Source: Glaciecola nitratireducens FR1064 | Lineage (GTDB): Bacteria > Pseudomonadota > Gammaproteobacteria > Enterobacterales > Alteromonadaceae | Assembly: GCF_000226565.1 (NCBI RefSeq) | Contig: NC_016041.1 | Span: forward strand, 2,852,001 to 2,916,000 | Reading direction: 5' to 3' | Length of the DNA stretch: 64,000 nucleotides | Shown here: piece after piece, positions 16,108 through 24,301 of the stretch | How positions within the stretch are numbered: position 1 is the stretch's first letter | How the letters are laid out: the number at the start of each line of letters is the position of its first letter | The notes under the pieces: generated by a model | Seen by the model: the letters and a program-made list of their open reading frames with translations, nothing else | The model's database searches: none | Told to the model about the DNA's origin: nothing | Position numbers and translations under genes: made by a program

Positions 16108-18542
16108 TCTATCAAATTGAATTATGGTTTCGCAAATTGCACGGTTGGTTTAATCGCAGCGAATGGTTGATATGTCTGCTTGGGCTCAAGCCAGTGGGCC
16201 CATCAAAGGTAAAAACGGGCCTGATCATGATCCAGATAGACGGCCTATCTTACTCTCAGCTAAAGTCAGCGTTAAGCAAAAAGCGTATGCCGTTTCTGCA
16301 AAAACTGATGAATAAAGAGCATTATCAACTAGAGGTATTATTCTCAGGTGCACCATCTACCACCCCTGCCGTGCAGGCCGAACTTTTCTATGGCGTCAAA
16401 ACAGCGGTTCCAGCGTTTAGTTTTAAATCTCAAACTTCCGACAAAGTGGTTCAGATGAACCAATATCAGGCCTCTGTTGACGTAGAAAAGCAACTAAAAG
16501 AACAAGCTGAACCGCTTCTTAAAGGGGGCAGCTCCTATTCTAATATCTACCGTGGGGGCGCTAAAGAAGCTAATTTTTGTGCATCTTCAATAGGCTGGTC
16601 TCAACTAATGAAAATGACGCCAGTATGGAAGATGATTATTTTTATTGTGTTAAATCTATATAGTTTTCTCAGAGTAACCGTGCTGATTGTTGTGGAGTTT
16701 TTACTGGCGTTTGTTGATTTCTTTCGCGGCATCATCGCGCGGAAAAACCTAATGAGAGAATTAAAATTTGTCCCTACCAGAGTCGTTATTAGTATTCTTT
16801 TGCGAGAATTAGTGACGATCGGCGCCAAGCTAGACATAGCGAGGGGATTACCCATTATTCACTTAAACCTACTCGGTTACGATGAGCAGGCGCATCGCCG
16901 TGGCCCCGGTTCAGCCTTCGCCCATTGGAGTTTAAAAGGCATCGATGATGCTATCGGTCGTATTTGGCGGGCCGCAAAATCTTCGTCCCAAAAAGACTAT
17001 GAAATTTGGATTTATTCAGATCATGGGCAAGAGGAAACGCAACCATATGAAAGACTATATGGTGAAACGGTGAGTCAGGCAATTAATCGCGTATTTTCCA
17101 ATTTTGAGCAGCCGCTAACAAGTGACACCGTTATTACTCACATACAGGGCACTGAGTCGCATAGAGCAAGATATCTAGGAGGTAAATGGATGCAAAAATT
17201 AACGCCGTTTAACAATGTTGCATTTTCAACGCTTCCCTCCTCAGAAAAATCAGTTATCGTTACCGCAACAGGACCCTTAGGATCAATCTATCTGGCGCAT
17301 CCTTTGAGCCGGAAACAGACAGAAAAACTCGCAATGGCCTTAGTGCGCGATGCCAAAATTCCTCTCATCTTTATTTGCAACAAGGAGAATGTCAGGGGCG
17401 CTGAATTAACAATTAAGGCGTTCACTAAAAATGCGGAATATGATTTGCCAAAAGATAGAACCAAAATTTTTGGTAAAAATCACCCTTTCTTGGAAGAGAT
17501 AACTGAGGATATTATGCGTTTATGTCAGCATGCTGAATCCGGCGAATTGCTGATCAGCGGCTTCAGCCCAGATAAACCTTATTGTACATTTGCAATGGAA
17601 AATGGCTCACATGGGGGCCCAGGTCCAGAGGAAACACGCGCATTTGCTTTGCTACCCTATGACACTCCAATGCCGGTTAAGCAAAAGGCATATTTAAGGC
17701 CAGCTGATTTATATGAGATTGGTTTACACACATTAGGTCGAAACATAAAACCTTTCGCTGAAAATAGTCAGCTCAAGCCGCTTAGTTCACAAAAACGTCC
17801 AAAACAAACCTCACTCAGGATCCTCACCTATAATGTCCATAGCTGTTTTTGCATGGACGGTAAACTTGCTCCGAAAAGCATTGCGAAAGTGATCGCGCAT
17901 TACAAACCGGATATTGTGGCTTTGCAAGAGCTAGATGTTGGGCGCCCCAGAACCCAGCATGCCGACCAAGCCCATATCATTAGTAAATATTTGCAGATGG
18001 AATATCATTTTCATCCGGTTATCCATGTTGAAGAAGAACAATATGGCAATGCTATTCTTACGCATCTTCCGATCAAACTTATTAAAGCAGGCAATCTACC
18101 ATTAATCGCTAAAAAGCCATGGTTTGAACCAAGGGGCGCAATTTGGGTGTCAGTAGCACTAAACGACTACAATATACAAATTTTTAATACACATTTTGGC
18201 TTTCGAAAAATCGAACAGCTTCCTCAGGTCAAGGCGCTATTGGGCAAAGACTGGCTAGCGGGGGTTGATCCGAATGATCCTATTATTGTGTGCGGCGATT
18301 TCAATTTTTCGCATCGTTCAGCTGCCTACAGTCTCATCACTAAACAATTCCAAGACCTTCAAGTAGAGCTAAAAGGACACCGCCCTTTAAAAACATTTCC
18401 GAGTAGACTTCCTTGTACTCGTATTGATCATGTGTTTTCTAACTTATTTTTCAAAACAGTTGATGTGAAGGTTCCTCGCACCTATCTCACTCGCAATGCC
18501 TCCGACCACTTACCGTTAATTATTGATGTGCAATTGCCGTAA
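16104..18542 (+). CDS. Alkaline-phosphatase-superfamily phosphodiesterase fused to EEP-fold phosphatase
   Basis: An 812-residue two-enzyme fusion. Residues about 38-550 form a type I phosphodiesterase/nucleotide pyrophosphatase domain with metal and nucleophile positions D46 (IQIDG), T86/T87 (STTPA), D260 and H264 (GYDEQAH), D306-H307 (SDHG) and H503 (SHGGPG). A hydrophobic double stretch at about 176-208 is inserted and probably anchors it to the membrane. Residues 571-812 are an endonuclease/exonuclease/phosphatase domain: TYNVHS, ALQELD, GNAILTHLP, NTHFG, CGDFNF and a terminal ASDHLPL. Both domains cleave phosphate esters; sphingomyelinase-like and inositol-phosphatase-like enzymes share the EEP fold. 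It is the last gene of the operon. Confidence 0.87.
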   Translation: MIYQIELWFRKLHGWFNRSEWLICLLGLKPVGPSKVKTGLIMIQIDGLSYSQLKSALSKKRMPFLQKLMNKEHYQLEVLFSGAPSTTPAVQAELFYGVKTAVPAFSFKSQTSDKVVQMNQYQASVDVEKQLKEQAEPLLKGGSSYSNIYRGGAKEANFCASSIGWSQLMKMTPVWKMIIFIVLNLYSFLRVTVLIVVEFLLAFVDFFRGIIARKNLMRELKFVPTRVVISILLRELVTIGAKLDIARGLPIIHLNLLGYDEQAHRRGPGSAFAHWSLKGIDDAIGRIWRAAKSSSQKDYEIWIYSDHGQEETQPYERLYGETVSQAINRVFSNFEQPLTSDTVITHIQGTESHRARYLGGKWMQKLTPFNNVAFSTLPSSEKSVIVTATGPLGSIYLAHPLSRKQTEKLAMALVRDAKIPLIFICNKENVRGAELTIKAFTKNAEYDLPKDRTKIFGKNHPFLEEITEDIMRLCQHAESGELLISGFSPDKPYCTFAMENGSHGGPGPEETRAFALLPYDTPMPVKQKAYLRPADLYEIGLHTLGRNIKPFAENSQLKPLSSQKRPKQTSLRILTYNVHSCFCMDGKLAPKSIAKVIAHYKPDIVALQELDVGRPRTQHADQAHIISKYLQMEYHFHPVIHVEEEQYGNAILTHLPIKLIKAGNLPLIAKKPWFEPRGAIWVSVALNDYNIQIFNTHFGFRKIEQLPQVKALLGKDWLAGVDPNDPIIVCGDFNFSHRSAAYSLITKQFQDLQVELKGHRPLKTFPSRLPCTRIDHVFSNLFFKTVDVKVPRTYLTRNASDHLPLIIDVQLP

Positions 18543-18585
18543 GATGAGGCCATGAGCTAGGGCAACTACACCGAATTGAGTTGTA

Positions 18586-19977
18586 TTAGGTCACTGCATT
18601 CTTTCGATTGAACTCAGGCTCTTTATATTGCTCACTTTCAACAATCACTTTTAACTTCTCAACACTATCAAACAACTGTTCAAAACTTAAAAAACTTGGC
18701 GAAAACCCAAAGCGCAGAATATCCGGCGCTCTAAAATCGGCAATGATACCTTGCGCAATGAGTGCCTGACACAATGCATACGCATGAGGATGTTTATACG
18801 CAAGTTGCGAACCGCGAATACTCGCTTTATTCGGTGATGCCAGAACGAGTTCTGATAAGCTTGGAGCCTGAGCAATTAGCTGCTGGTAAAACGTTGTCAT
18901 CGCCACCGACTTCTCTCTAATTTGCGTCATGTTCACTCGTTCAAAAAGATCCAGTGCTGCGCTTAATACCGCCATAGAGATAACGCTGGGCGTACCGCTT
19001 AAAAACTTTTTAATACCCATATCGGGTGAATAACTGGGGTCGAAAGTAAACGGATTCGCATGTCCCATCCAGCCGGTTAATGGCTGTTTCAATTTTGCAA
19101 TATGGCGTTTCGCAGCATAGATAAATGCAGGCGCTCCTGGTCCACCATTCAAATACTTGTAGCCGCAGCCTACCGCAAAATCGACCTTACAACTATCCAA
19201 GTCTACAGGGACTGCGCCTGCGCTGTGCGCTAAATCCCAAATCACCAATACACCCTGCTCATGAGCTAATTGCGTTAGCTTTTGCATGTCATGAATTTTA
19301 CCCGAACGAAAGTTAACGTGAGTTAGCATGAGCACAGATATTTCGCTGCCTTTTTCTACTATCACTGTTTCCAATTCATCAGCATCACAGGTAAGTAAAG
19401 AACACTGTTGCGTACCCAACATTTGTTGCAGTCCTTCAACCATGTACAAATCGGTCGGAAAGTTATCTTCTTGCGAAAGCACAATATGACGTTGTGAGCC
19501 GTTCAGTTGCAGTGCACTTGCCAATAGCTTGAATAAATTCACTGATATTGAATCACAGCAAATAACTTGGCCTTTTTCTGCGCCAATGAGCGGTGCAATT
19601 TTATCGCCTACCGTGGTAGGTAAATCAATCCAAGCGTGCTTATTCCAACTGGTAATTAAATCTTCACCCCACTGCTTTTCAACCACATCCATCGCGGCTT
19701 TTTTTGCGCTAATCGGTAAAGGCCCAAGCGAATTACCGTCTAAATAGATAGTGTTAGACGGGATTTCAAACTGCTTTATTAGATGCGCAATTGGATCATG
19801 CTTATCGAGCCCCAATGCATGCGACTTGTTTAGCTTTTCCGTCGCGTGTGTATGCTCGCCATTCGGGGCTGAGTTTGGAAATACGTAGTTCGACGTTTGC
19901 ACATCTGCTATCGCTTGACGCTTTGCTGCTTGCTCACTTTGCAGGTGAGATGTAGTTGAAGACATGTGTTGTACCAC
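18586..19977 (-). CDS. kynU: Kynureninase
   Basis: A fold-type I PLP enzyme that cleaves kynurenine (or 3-hydroxykynurenine) to anthranilate and alanine. IYLDGNSLGPLP is at 77-88, the pyridine-binding WDLAHSAGAVPVDL has D248 and H251, and GCGYKYLNGGPGAP carries the PLP lysine K274; GWMGH follows. The first 45 residues are a Ser/Thr/Gln-rich extension absent from most kynureninases. A second ATG at 19965 could shorten it by only four residues. The next minus-strand gene upstream is an esterase that looks like a kynurenine formamidase, though that protein carries a signal peptide. Confidence 0.93.
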   Translation of the reverse strand: MVQHMSSTTSHLQSEQAAKRQAIADVQTSNYVFPNSAPNGEHTHATEKLNKSHALGLDKHDPIAHLIKQFEIPSNTIYLDGNSLGPLPISAKKAAMDVVEKQWGEDLITSWNKHAWIDLPTTVGDKIAPLIGAEKGQVICCDSISVNLFKLLASALQLNGSQRHIVLSQEDNFPTDLYMVEGLQQMLGTQQCSLLTCDADELETVIVEKGSEISVLMLTHVNFRSGKIHDMQKLTQLAHEQGVLVIWDLAHSAGAVPVDLDSCKVDFAVGCGYKYLNGGPGAPAFIYAAKRHIAKLKQPLTGWMGHANPFTFDPSYSPDMGIKKFLSGTPSVISMAVLSAALDLFERVNMTQIREKSVAMTTFYQQLIAQAPSLSELVLASPNKASIRGSQLAYKHPHAYALCQALIAQGIIADFRAPDILRFGFSPSFLSFEQLFDSVEKLKVIVESEQYKEPEFNRKNAVT

Positions 19978-20042
19978 TTATATTTTATTAACTAATTAGA
20001 GCTGGCCGACATAAGCTCGTCGATTAAGTCGAGAACGCCAAT

Positions 20043-21035
20043 TTACTTTTTAGCGTTAATATCTAATTGACGGAGTAACTGTTTAAACGCATCGCTGCCA
20101 GGATGGATCCAATCAAAATGACCAACGCCGTCCAATTTTATCGTTTTTGCATTTTGATGATGTGCTTGCAACTCTGGAACGATGGTGTCTGCGTTGCCTT
20201 GTAGCAGTTGGAAATGCCCCAACTTTTCTCCTATCGCTGAAAAATTTTGAGGGTTTGCCAGATAGTAAGATTGAGGTTGTTCATCTGGCATTCCCGCCAT
20301 AAACTGGGGCGTTGCCGTCTGACAGCTATTCGCACCATTGGCATATTGCGATACATCCATAATGGCAGCTAAACCAATAACATCCGCTTGTTTAACCGAA
20401 ACCGGCAACACATCAATTAGCTGCAGCCCCAACATTGCTGCTAAATGGCCACCCGCACTGTGGCCGACGATAGTGATATGTTCCAAGTTAACACCTGCTT
20501 GGGCTAGTACCTCAATCTTTTGCAATCCAAGTGTAATATCCTGCAGCGCAACAGGCCATTCTCCGCCATTACCTGCTCGCCGATACTCAATTGACCATAC
20601 GTCATACCCAGCCTGCGACACGCCAGTGGCAAACGCATACGCATGTGACATATCAAATGCACTTAACCAGCAGCCACCGTGAATAAACACAACAACACCC
20701 TTGGAAGAATTGTCAGTTTCGCCGTTCACATTAGCGGCGCGCCAGTAGGCAGCGTATTGATCGGCATGCTCATTTGCATAAACAAATGTAGACGTAGGTT
20801 TCATTGAATCTAGGCCGGCAACCATGCTGTAAGGTGTATTTTTAGGTGCCGATGGAAATTCAACAAACGCAGATGCCTCTGTTTTTTTGAGTGACGATTC
20901 TTCATTCACATCACTAGCATGAGCAGGAGTAAGCGAACAAATAACGACAAACAAGGCCGTAGCTAAAACAGGGTGCTGGAAGCGACTTAATACAAAAGCT
21001 TCACGCCAATGAACAACCGAAAATTTACGCTGCAT
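20043..21035 (-). CDS. Alpha/beta hydrolase, kynurenine-formamidase-like, with signal peptide
   Basis: A 330-residue alpha/beta hydrolase. The oxyanion motif HGGCW (119-123), the nucleophile elbow GHSAGGH with S193, an acid in NADTIVPEL and the histidine of GVGHFDW complete a catalytic triad. HGGxW plus GHSAGGHL is the pattern of AFMID-type kynurenine formamidases. It sits 66 bases upstream of kynureninase on the same strand. A hydrophobic stretch with an AHA cleavage site at about 22-40 predicts export to the periplasm, which would be unusual for a kynurenine pathway step. It may be a general secreted esterase instead. Confidence 0.75.
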   Translation of the reverse strand: MQRKFSVVHWREAFVLSRFQHPVLATALFVVICSLTPAHASDVNEESSLKKTEASAFVEFPSAPKNTPYSMVAGLDSMKPTSTFVYANEHADQYAAYWRAANVNGETDNSSKGVVVFIHGGCWLSAFDMSHAYAFATGVSQAGYDVWSIEYRRAGNGGEWPVALQDITLGLQKIEVLAQAGVNLEHITIVGHSAGGHLAAMLGLQLIDVLPVSVKQADVIGLAAIMDVSQYANGANSCQTATPQFMAGMPDEQPQSYYLANPQNFSAIGEKLGHFQLLQGNADTIVPELQAHHQNAKTIKLDGVGHFDWIHPGSDAFKQLLRQLDINAKK

Positions 21036-21113
21036 TTTTAACTCATCCTAGACTGCAGTAAAAAACTGTATAAAGTATAGAGATATCTCCACCGTCAAGC
21101 AGTATATTTTTAC

Positions 21114-21527
21114 ATGAGTTATCAATATCAAGTTAAATTGCGCGCAAGAAAGCGTGGCTTTCACCTAATCACAGATGAATTAATAAAGGCGTGTCCTGAT
21201 CTACCTGCCGTTAACTGTGGTTTGTTTAACGCTTTCATTCAACATTCATCGGCTTCTCTTACCATCAATGAAAATGCAGACCCCACCGTACGAGAAGACT
21301 TTGAAGCTCACACCAATGTCATGGTGCCGGAAAATGCGCCTTACTACAAACACACTTATGAAGGGCCTGACGACATGCCGGCTCACATTAAGGCTTCGCT
21401 ATATGGAAGCAGTGTTTCTGTCCCTATCAACCAAGGACGCTTGCTGCTAGGAACTTGGCAAGGTATTTATTTAGGTGAGCATCGTGATCATGCTGGCGGC
21501 AGAAGCATCATTATTACTTTGTTGTAA
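21114..21527 (+). CDS. YjbQ/UPF0047 family protein
   Basis: A 137-residue protein of the YjbQ (UPF0047) family, which NCBI names secondary thiamine-phosphate synthase enzyme. The visible marks are IQHSSASLTINENADPTVREDFE, the YKHTYEGPDDMPAHIKASLYG block and the C-terminal GTWQGIYLGEHRDHAGGR. The conserved histidines in these blocks bind metal in known structures. The start ATG is 17 bases after AT-rich promoter-like sequence with no strong ribosome site. Its true cellular role is poorly known. Confidence 0.93.
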   Translation: MSYQYQVKLRARKRGFHLITDELIKACPDLPAVNCGLFNAFIQHSSASLTINENADPTVREDFEAHTNVMVPENAPYYKHTYEGPDDMPAHIKASLYGSSVSVPINQGRLLLGTWQGIYLGEHRDHAGGRSIIITLL

Positions 21528-21532
21528 AAAGA

Positions 21533-22198
21533 CTAAGCAAGTGTTTCAACTATCTTGGCTAAGCGCTGTTCCACTGAGCCCGTAAGTAAAGTATAGGCGA
21601 TATTTCGTTGTTCTAGTTCGTTCGTAATAAAAACCTGAAACTCTTGGTGTTTGACGTCACCGGAACGCTCCCATGTATCTTCAAATGGAATGTCGTCAGC
21701 ACATAAGAATACGTGCTGATATCTCTCTTTGCTTTTGTCAGCTAACACGCAAAGCTCAGGCAGAGCAGAGTCATGATAATCAAGTGCAAAATGCCATGTA
21801 GTTAGTGCATTCGTATCAACAAATAAATACTTGTTTGCTTTTGCTAGGGTACGGTCTTCAATCGCAATATGTTCCTCTGCGATATACAGCAGTTGCTCGG
21901 GCGTTAAGCGACGATCATCTTGATGCTGCTCCCAATAGGTGCGCCCAAACTCATCAACATGTGCGGTATTAAAATGTTTTGCGGCAGCCTGACAAATGGT
22001 CGATTTACCGGTGGAGGGCGCGCCCATAAATACGACTTTCTGGATAGCTGCTGATGCAGAGTCGCACTTGTTCTGCGAACTAACATCATACTGCTCATCT
22101 GCTTGCTGATGAGCCTGCCCTGCACTCTGCGACAAAGCCTGACCATCTCGTAACTCAGCAGTAGATATATTCAATGGTTTATTCACTAATACTTTCAC
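21533..22198 (-). CDS. NadR-like nicotinamide riboside kinase (AAA ATPase)
   Basis: A 221-residue P-loop kinase. The Walker A is GAPSTGKST, followed by HVDEFGRTYWEQHQDDRRLTPEQLLYIAEEH and VDTNALTTWHFALDYH, which are features of the ribosylnicotinamide kinase domain of NadR. The NMN adenylyltransferase and HTH domains of full NadR are absent. About 50 residues of Gln/Ser-rich extension precede the kinase. It lies 63 bases downstream of pnuC, so it very likely phosphorylates imported nicotinamide riboside to NMN, trapping it inside the cell. Confidence 0.85.
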   Translation of the reverse strand: MKVLVNKPLNISTAELRDGQALSQSAGQAHQQADEQYDVSSQNKCDSASAAIQKVVFMGAPSTGKSTICQAAAKHFNTAHVDEFGRTYWEQHQDDRRLTPEQLLYIAEEHIAIEDRTLAKANKYLFVDTNALTTWHFALDYHDSALPELCVLADKSKERYQHVFLCADDIPFEDTWERSGDVKHQEFQVFITNELEQRNIAYTLLTGSVEQRLAKIVETLA

Positions 22199-22261
22199 TC
22201 ATACGTTTGTTAAAGATGGCTTCATTTTTGTTTTACTACGATTTTTTATGTGGTTCGTAGT

Positions 22262-22882
22262 CTACGCACTTTGCGCAGCTTTATACTGCTTGTGCCAGGA
22301 ATATAGACCAATAATAGCCATGATTAAAAAGCACCCATATAAAATGAGCGTTGGATAAAGCTCTTTCTGGAAATAAATGCCTATCGCCACAATATCAACG
22401 ACAATCCAAAAAAACCAATTTACGATATATCTGCGCGTCATCAAAATAAAGGCGACCAAGCTAGCACACGTAGTGAATGCATCCGCATAGGCAAAACTAG
22501 CGTTTGTATAGGTGTGCATAAGACTTCCCAGCAATGCAGCACTGAGCAGTGCACTTAGCGAATATACTGCTAATTTTTTATGTGACATGCTCTTAACGGA
22601 CACGGTTGTTGATGTTGCCAAGTGTTTCGACCAGTGCCACCACCCATATATCTGCAGCGCCATGTAAACCACATGCAGACCCGCATCAGAATAGAGTTTC
22701 GCCTGGTAAAACACCCACACATAAAGCGTGACCTGTACAAAACCAAACGCAAAGTTCCAAATATTGCCTTTGATGAGTAAAAAAATACAAATAAAGCCGC
22801 TAACTGCGGCGATGATTTCGATCAGATTTGAACCAAAAAAAGCGCTTAAAAAGTCAGATAGTGTCAATGAAGTATTACTCAA
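22262..22882 (-). CDS. pnuC: Nicotinamide riboside transporter PnuC
   Basis: A 206-residue inner-membrane protein with about seven helices. It has NIWNFAFGFVQVTLYVWVFY, LYSDAGLHVVYMALQIYGWWHW and the NWFFWIVVDIVAIGIYFQKELYPTLILY block typical of PnuC, which facilitates nicotinamide riboside uptake. It overlaps the histidine-phosphatase gene upstream by eight bases (22875-22882) and is followed by the NadR-like kinase. The three genes form a salvage cassette for NAD precursors. I see no NAD-sensing riboswitch structure in front of the operon. Confidence 0.93.
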   Translation of the reverse strand: MSNTSLTLSDFLSAFFGSNLIEIIAAVSGFICIFLLIKGNIWNFAFGFVQVTLYVWVFYQAKLYSDAGLHVVYMALQIYGWWHWSKHLATSTTVSVKSMSHKKLAVYSLSALLSAALLGSLMHTYTNASFAYADAFTTCASLVAFILMTRRYIVNWFFWIVVDIVAIGIYFQKELYPTLILYGCFLIMAIIGLYSWHKQYKAAQSA

Positions 22883-23447
22883 TCATGACGTGTTGAAATG
22901 AATTTGCTACCGTCTTTTCAGTACCAAATAGAGACAAATAAAACACATCGCCATAGTCGTCTTCAGACAGCACTTTATCTGGACCACCTAACAACTTAAG
23001 CAGCTGTGGCGTGGTATTACTGTGACCAACAACTAGGATATTGCCATTACCAGCGCCAGCTAACGCTGTTAGTTGCAGCGCAAACTCAGCCATATCACTC
23101 GGATTATAAAAAGTGATGTTGATGCCATATTGCTCTGCGGTCGGCGAGGCTGTTTGTAAGGTTCTTTTGTAGTTGGTAGAAAATACGGAAGTGATATTTT
23201 TTTCTGCTAAGAAGGCAGCCAGGGCTTGCGCCCTAGCCAGCCCTCGCTCAGTAAGCTCTGGATCTTTTGTATGTTTACTTTGAGTATTTGGAGATTGTTT
23301 TTCAAAGTGTCTAACTAAAAACACCAAATTACCTTTACGGTTCTCAACATCTTTAGCATTCAACGGCTCTTGCGCGCTTGTGAAAAACGCCATACACAGG
23401 CCAACGCTAATAATAAAAAAACCGAATTTTTGATTTCCAATGCTCAT
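22875..23447 (-). CDS. Exported histidine phosphatase family protein
   Basis: A 190-residue phosphoglycerate-mutase-like protein. The catalytic block is LVFLVRHFEK (RHx, with the phosphohistidine), LTERGLARAQALAAFL follows, and the second histidine is in VVGHSNTTP. FSTNYKRTLQTASPTAE is the usual arginine-bearing loop. A signal peptide (FFIISVGLCMAFFTSAQ) predicts a periplasmic location. It overlaps pnuC by eight bases, so an NAD-precursor phosphatase (for example NMN to nicotinamide riboside) is an attractive guess. Confidence 0.85.
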   Translation of the reverse strand: MSIGNQKFGFFIISVGLCMAFFTSAQEPLNAKDVENRKGNLVFLVRHFEKQSPNTQSKHTKDPELTERGLARAQALAAFLAEKNITSVFSTNYKRTLQTASPTAEQYGINITFYNPSDMAEFALQLTALAGAGNGNILVVGHSNTTPQLLKLLGGPDKVLSEDDYGDVFYLSLFGTEKTVANSFQHVMIE

Positions 23448-23463
23448 ACTGTTTTGTAAGCGC

Positions 23464-24030
23464 CTAGATCAAACTTGATAAGCTGCTTGTCAGTAACTGT
23501 CTGGCTTCCTGACCCTGAGGCGTATCCAAATAGGCTCTCGCTTGTTCAATAAAACCTGTGATCATTTCAGGAGAAAGTCCCAAAGCTTCAAACTGCTGCT
23601 TGACTTCGTTTAAGCTTTTCAACTTATCGCTATATTCAGACGCTTTGCTAAGTAAACCGGCCATACCGCCCTCAGAAGCCGCGGTAATTTCAGGTACTGC
23701 GCTTAACACTTGGTCAAGCCCAGGAAGCGATGATGATAATTCTGAGAATTTATCGCTTGAAACATTATTTTTAACATAGTTCATTAGCGAGGCTATACCG
23801 CCTTCTGCTTGGTCTGAGCTGACATTCAGATTTTCAGTCAGCGCACCAATCATACCCATCATACTCGGCGCTGCTGCTTCTGCTTCCACTGGTGCCTCAG
23901 CGGCAACTTCTTCAGCAGTTTCACCAAAACCTAACATGCTTTTAAAAGAGTCAAACCAATTTTCTTCAGCATGTGAAGCCGCAGAAAACGTAAGTGATGA
24001 AACCAATATCAGGGCTGCAAATTTATTCAT
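23464..24030 (-). CDS. Secreted DUF2780-type protein
   Basis: A 188-residue protein with a signal peptide ending ASHA-EEN, an Ala/Glu-rich linker (about 37-55) and a predicted helical C-terminal region running from GMAGLLSKASEYSDKL to the end, which resembles DUF2780 (VcgC/VcgE family). AGAAGGAATTACC before the ATG is a good ribosome site. It lies 16 bases upstream of the histidine phosphatase on the same strand. The function is unknown. Confidence 0.7.
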   Translation of the reverse strand: MNKFAALILVSSLTFSAASHAEENWFDSFKSMLGFGETAEEVAAEAPVEAEAAAPSMMGMIGALTENLNVSSDQAEGGIASLMNYVKNNVSSDKFSELSSSLPGLDQVLSAVPEITAASEGGMAGLLSKASEYSDKLKSLNEVKQQFEALGLSPEMITGFIEQARAYLDTPQGQEARQLLTSSLSSLI

Positions 24031-24301
24031 GGTAATTCCTTCTTAACGATTGTTGTTGGAGCAACCTGAATTAGTCACTACTTTTATGGCCAATATTATA
24101 GGATAAATAGCGCGTAGACGGTATTCTTAATTCAAGACAAAGAAACAGCTTGTGCGGCCCTTATAGTAAAACCATCATGCGTCTACAATTTAACTATGAA
24201 GTTGAGGCGTATCTCGGCATAATATTGAAGCGTTATGTCGCATGAGGTGTGCAATGATAAATGGAGAAAGACTTATTTTCAGTTTCAGTAAATTCGCTAT
24301 C

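Noticed and set aside
22093-22114. Inverted repeat GCTCATC/GATGAGC as a terminator
   Set aside because: It sits inside the NadR-like kinase coding region with no T-run, so it is most likely a chance result of Gln/His/Ala codons.
22883-22960. NAD-related riboswitch before pnuC
   Set aside because: pnuC overlaps the preceding gene, leaving no leader for a riboswitch.
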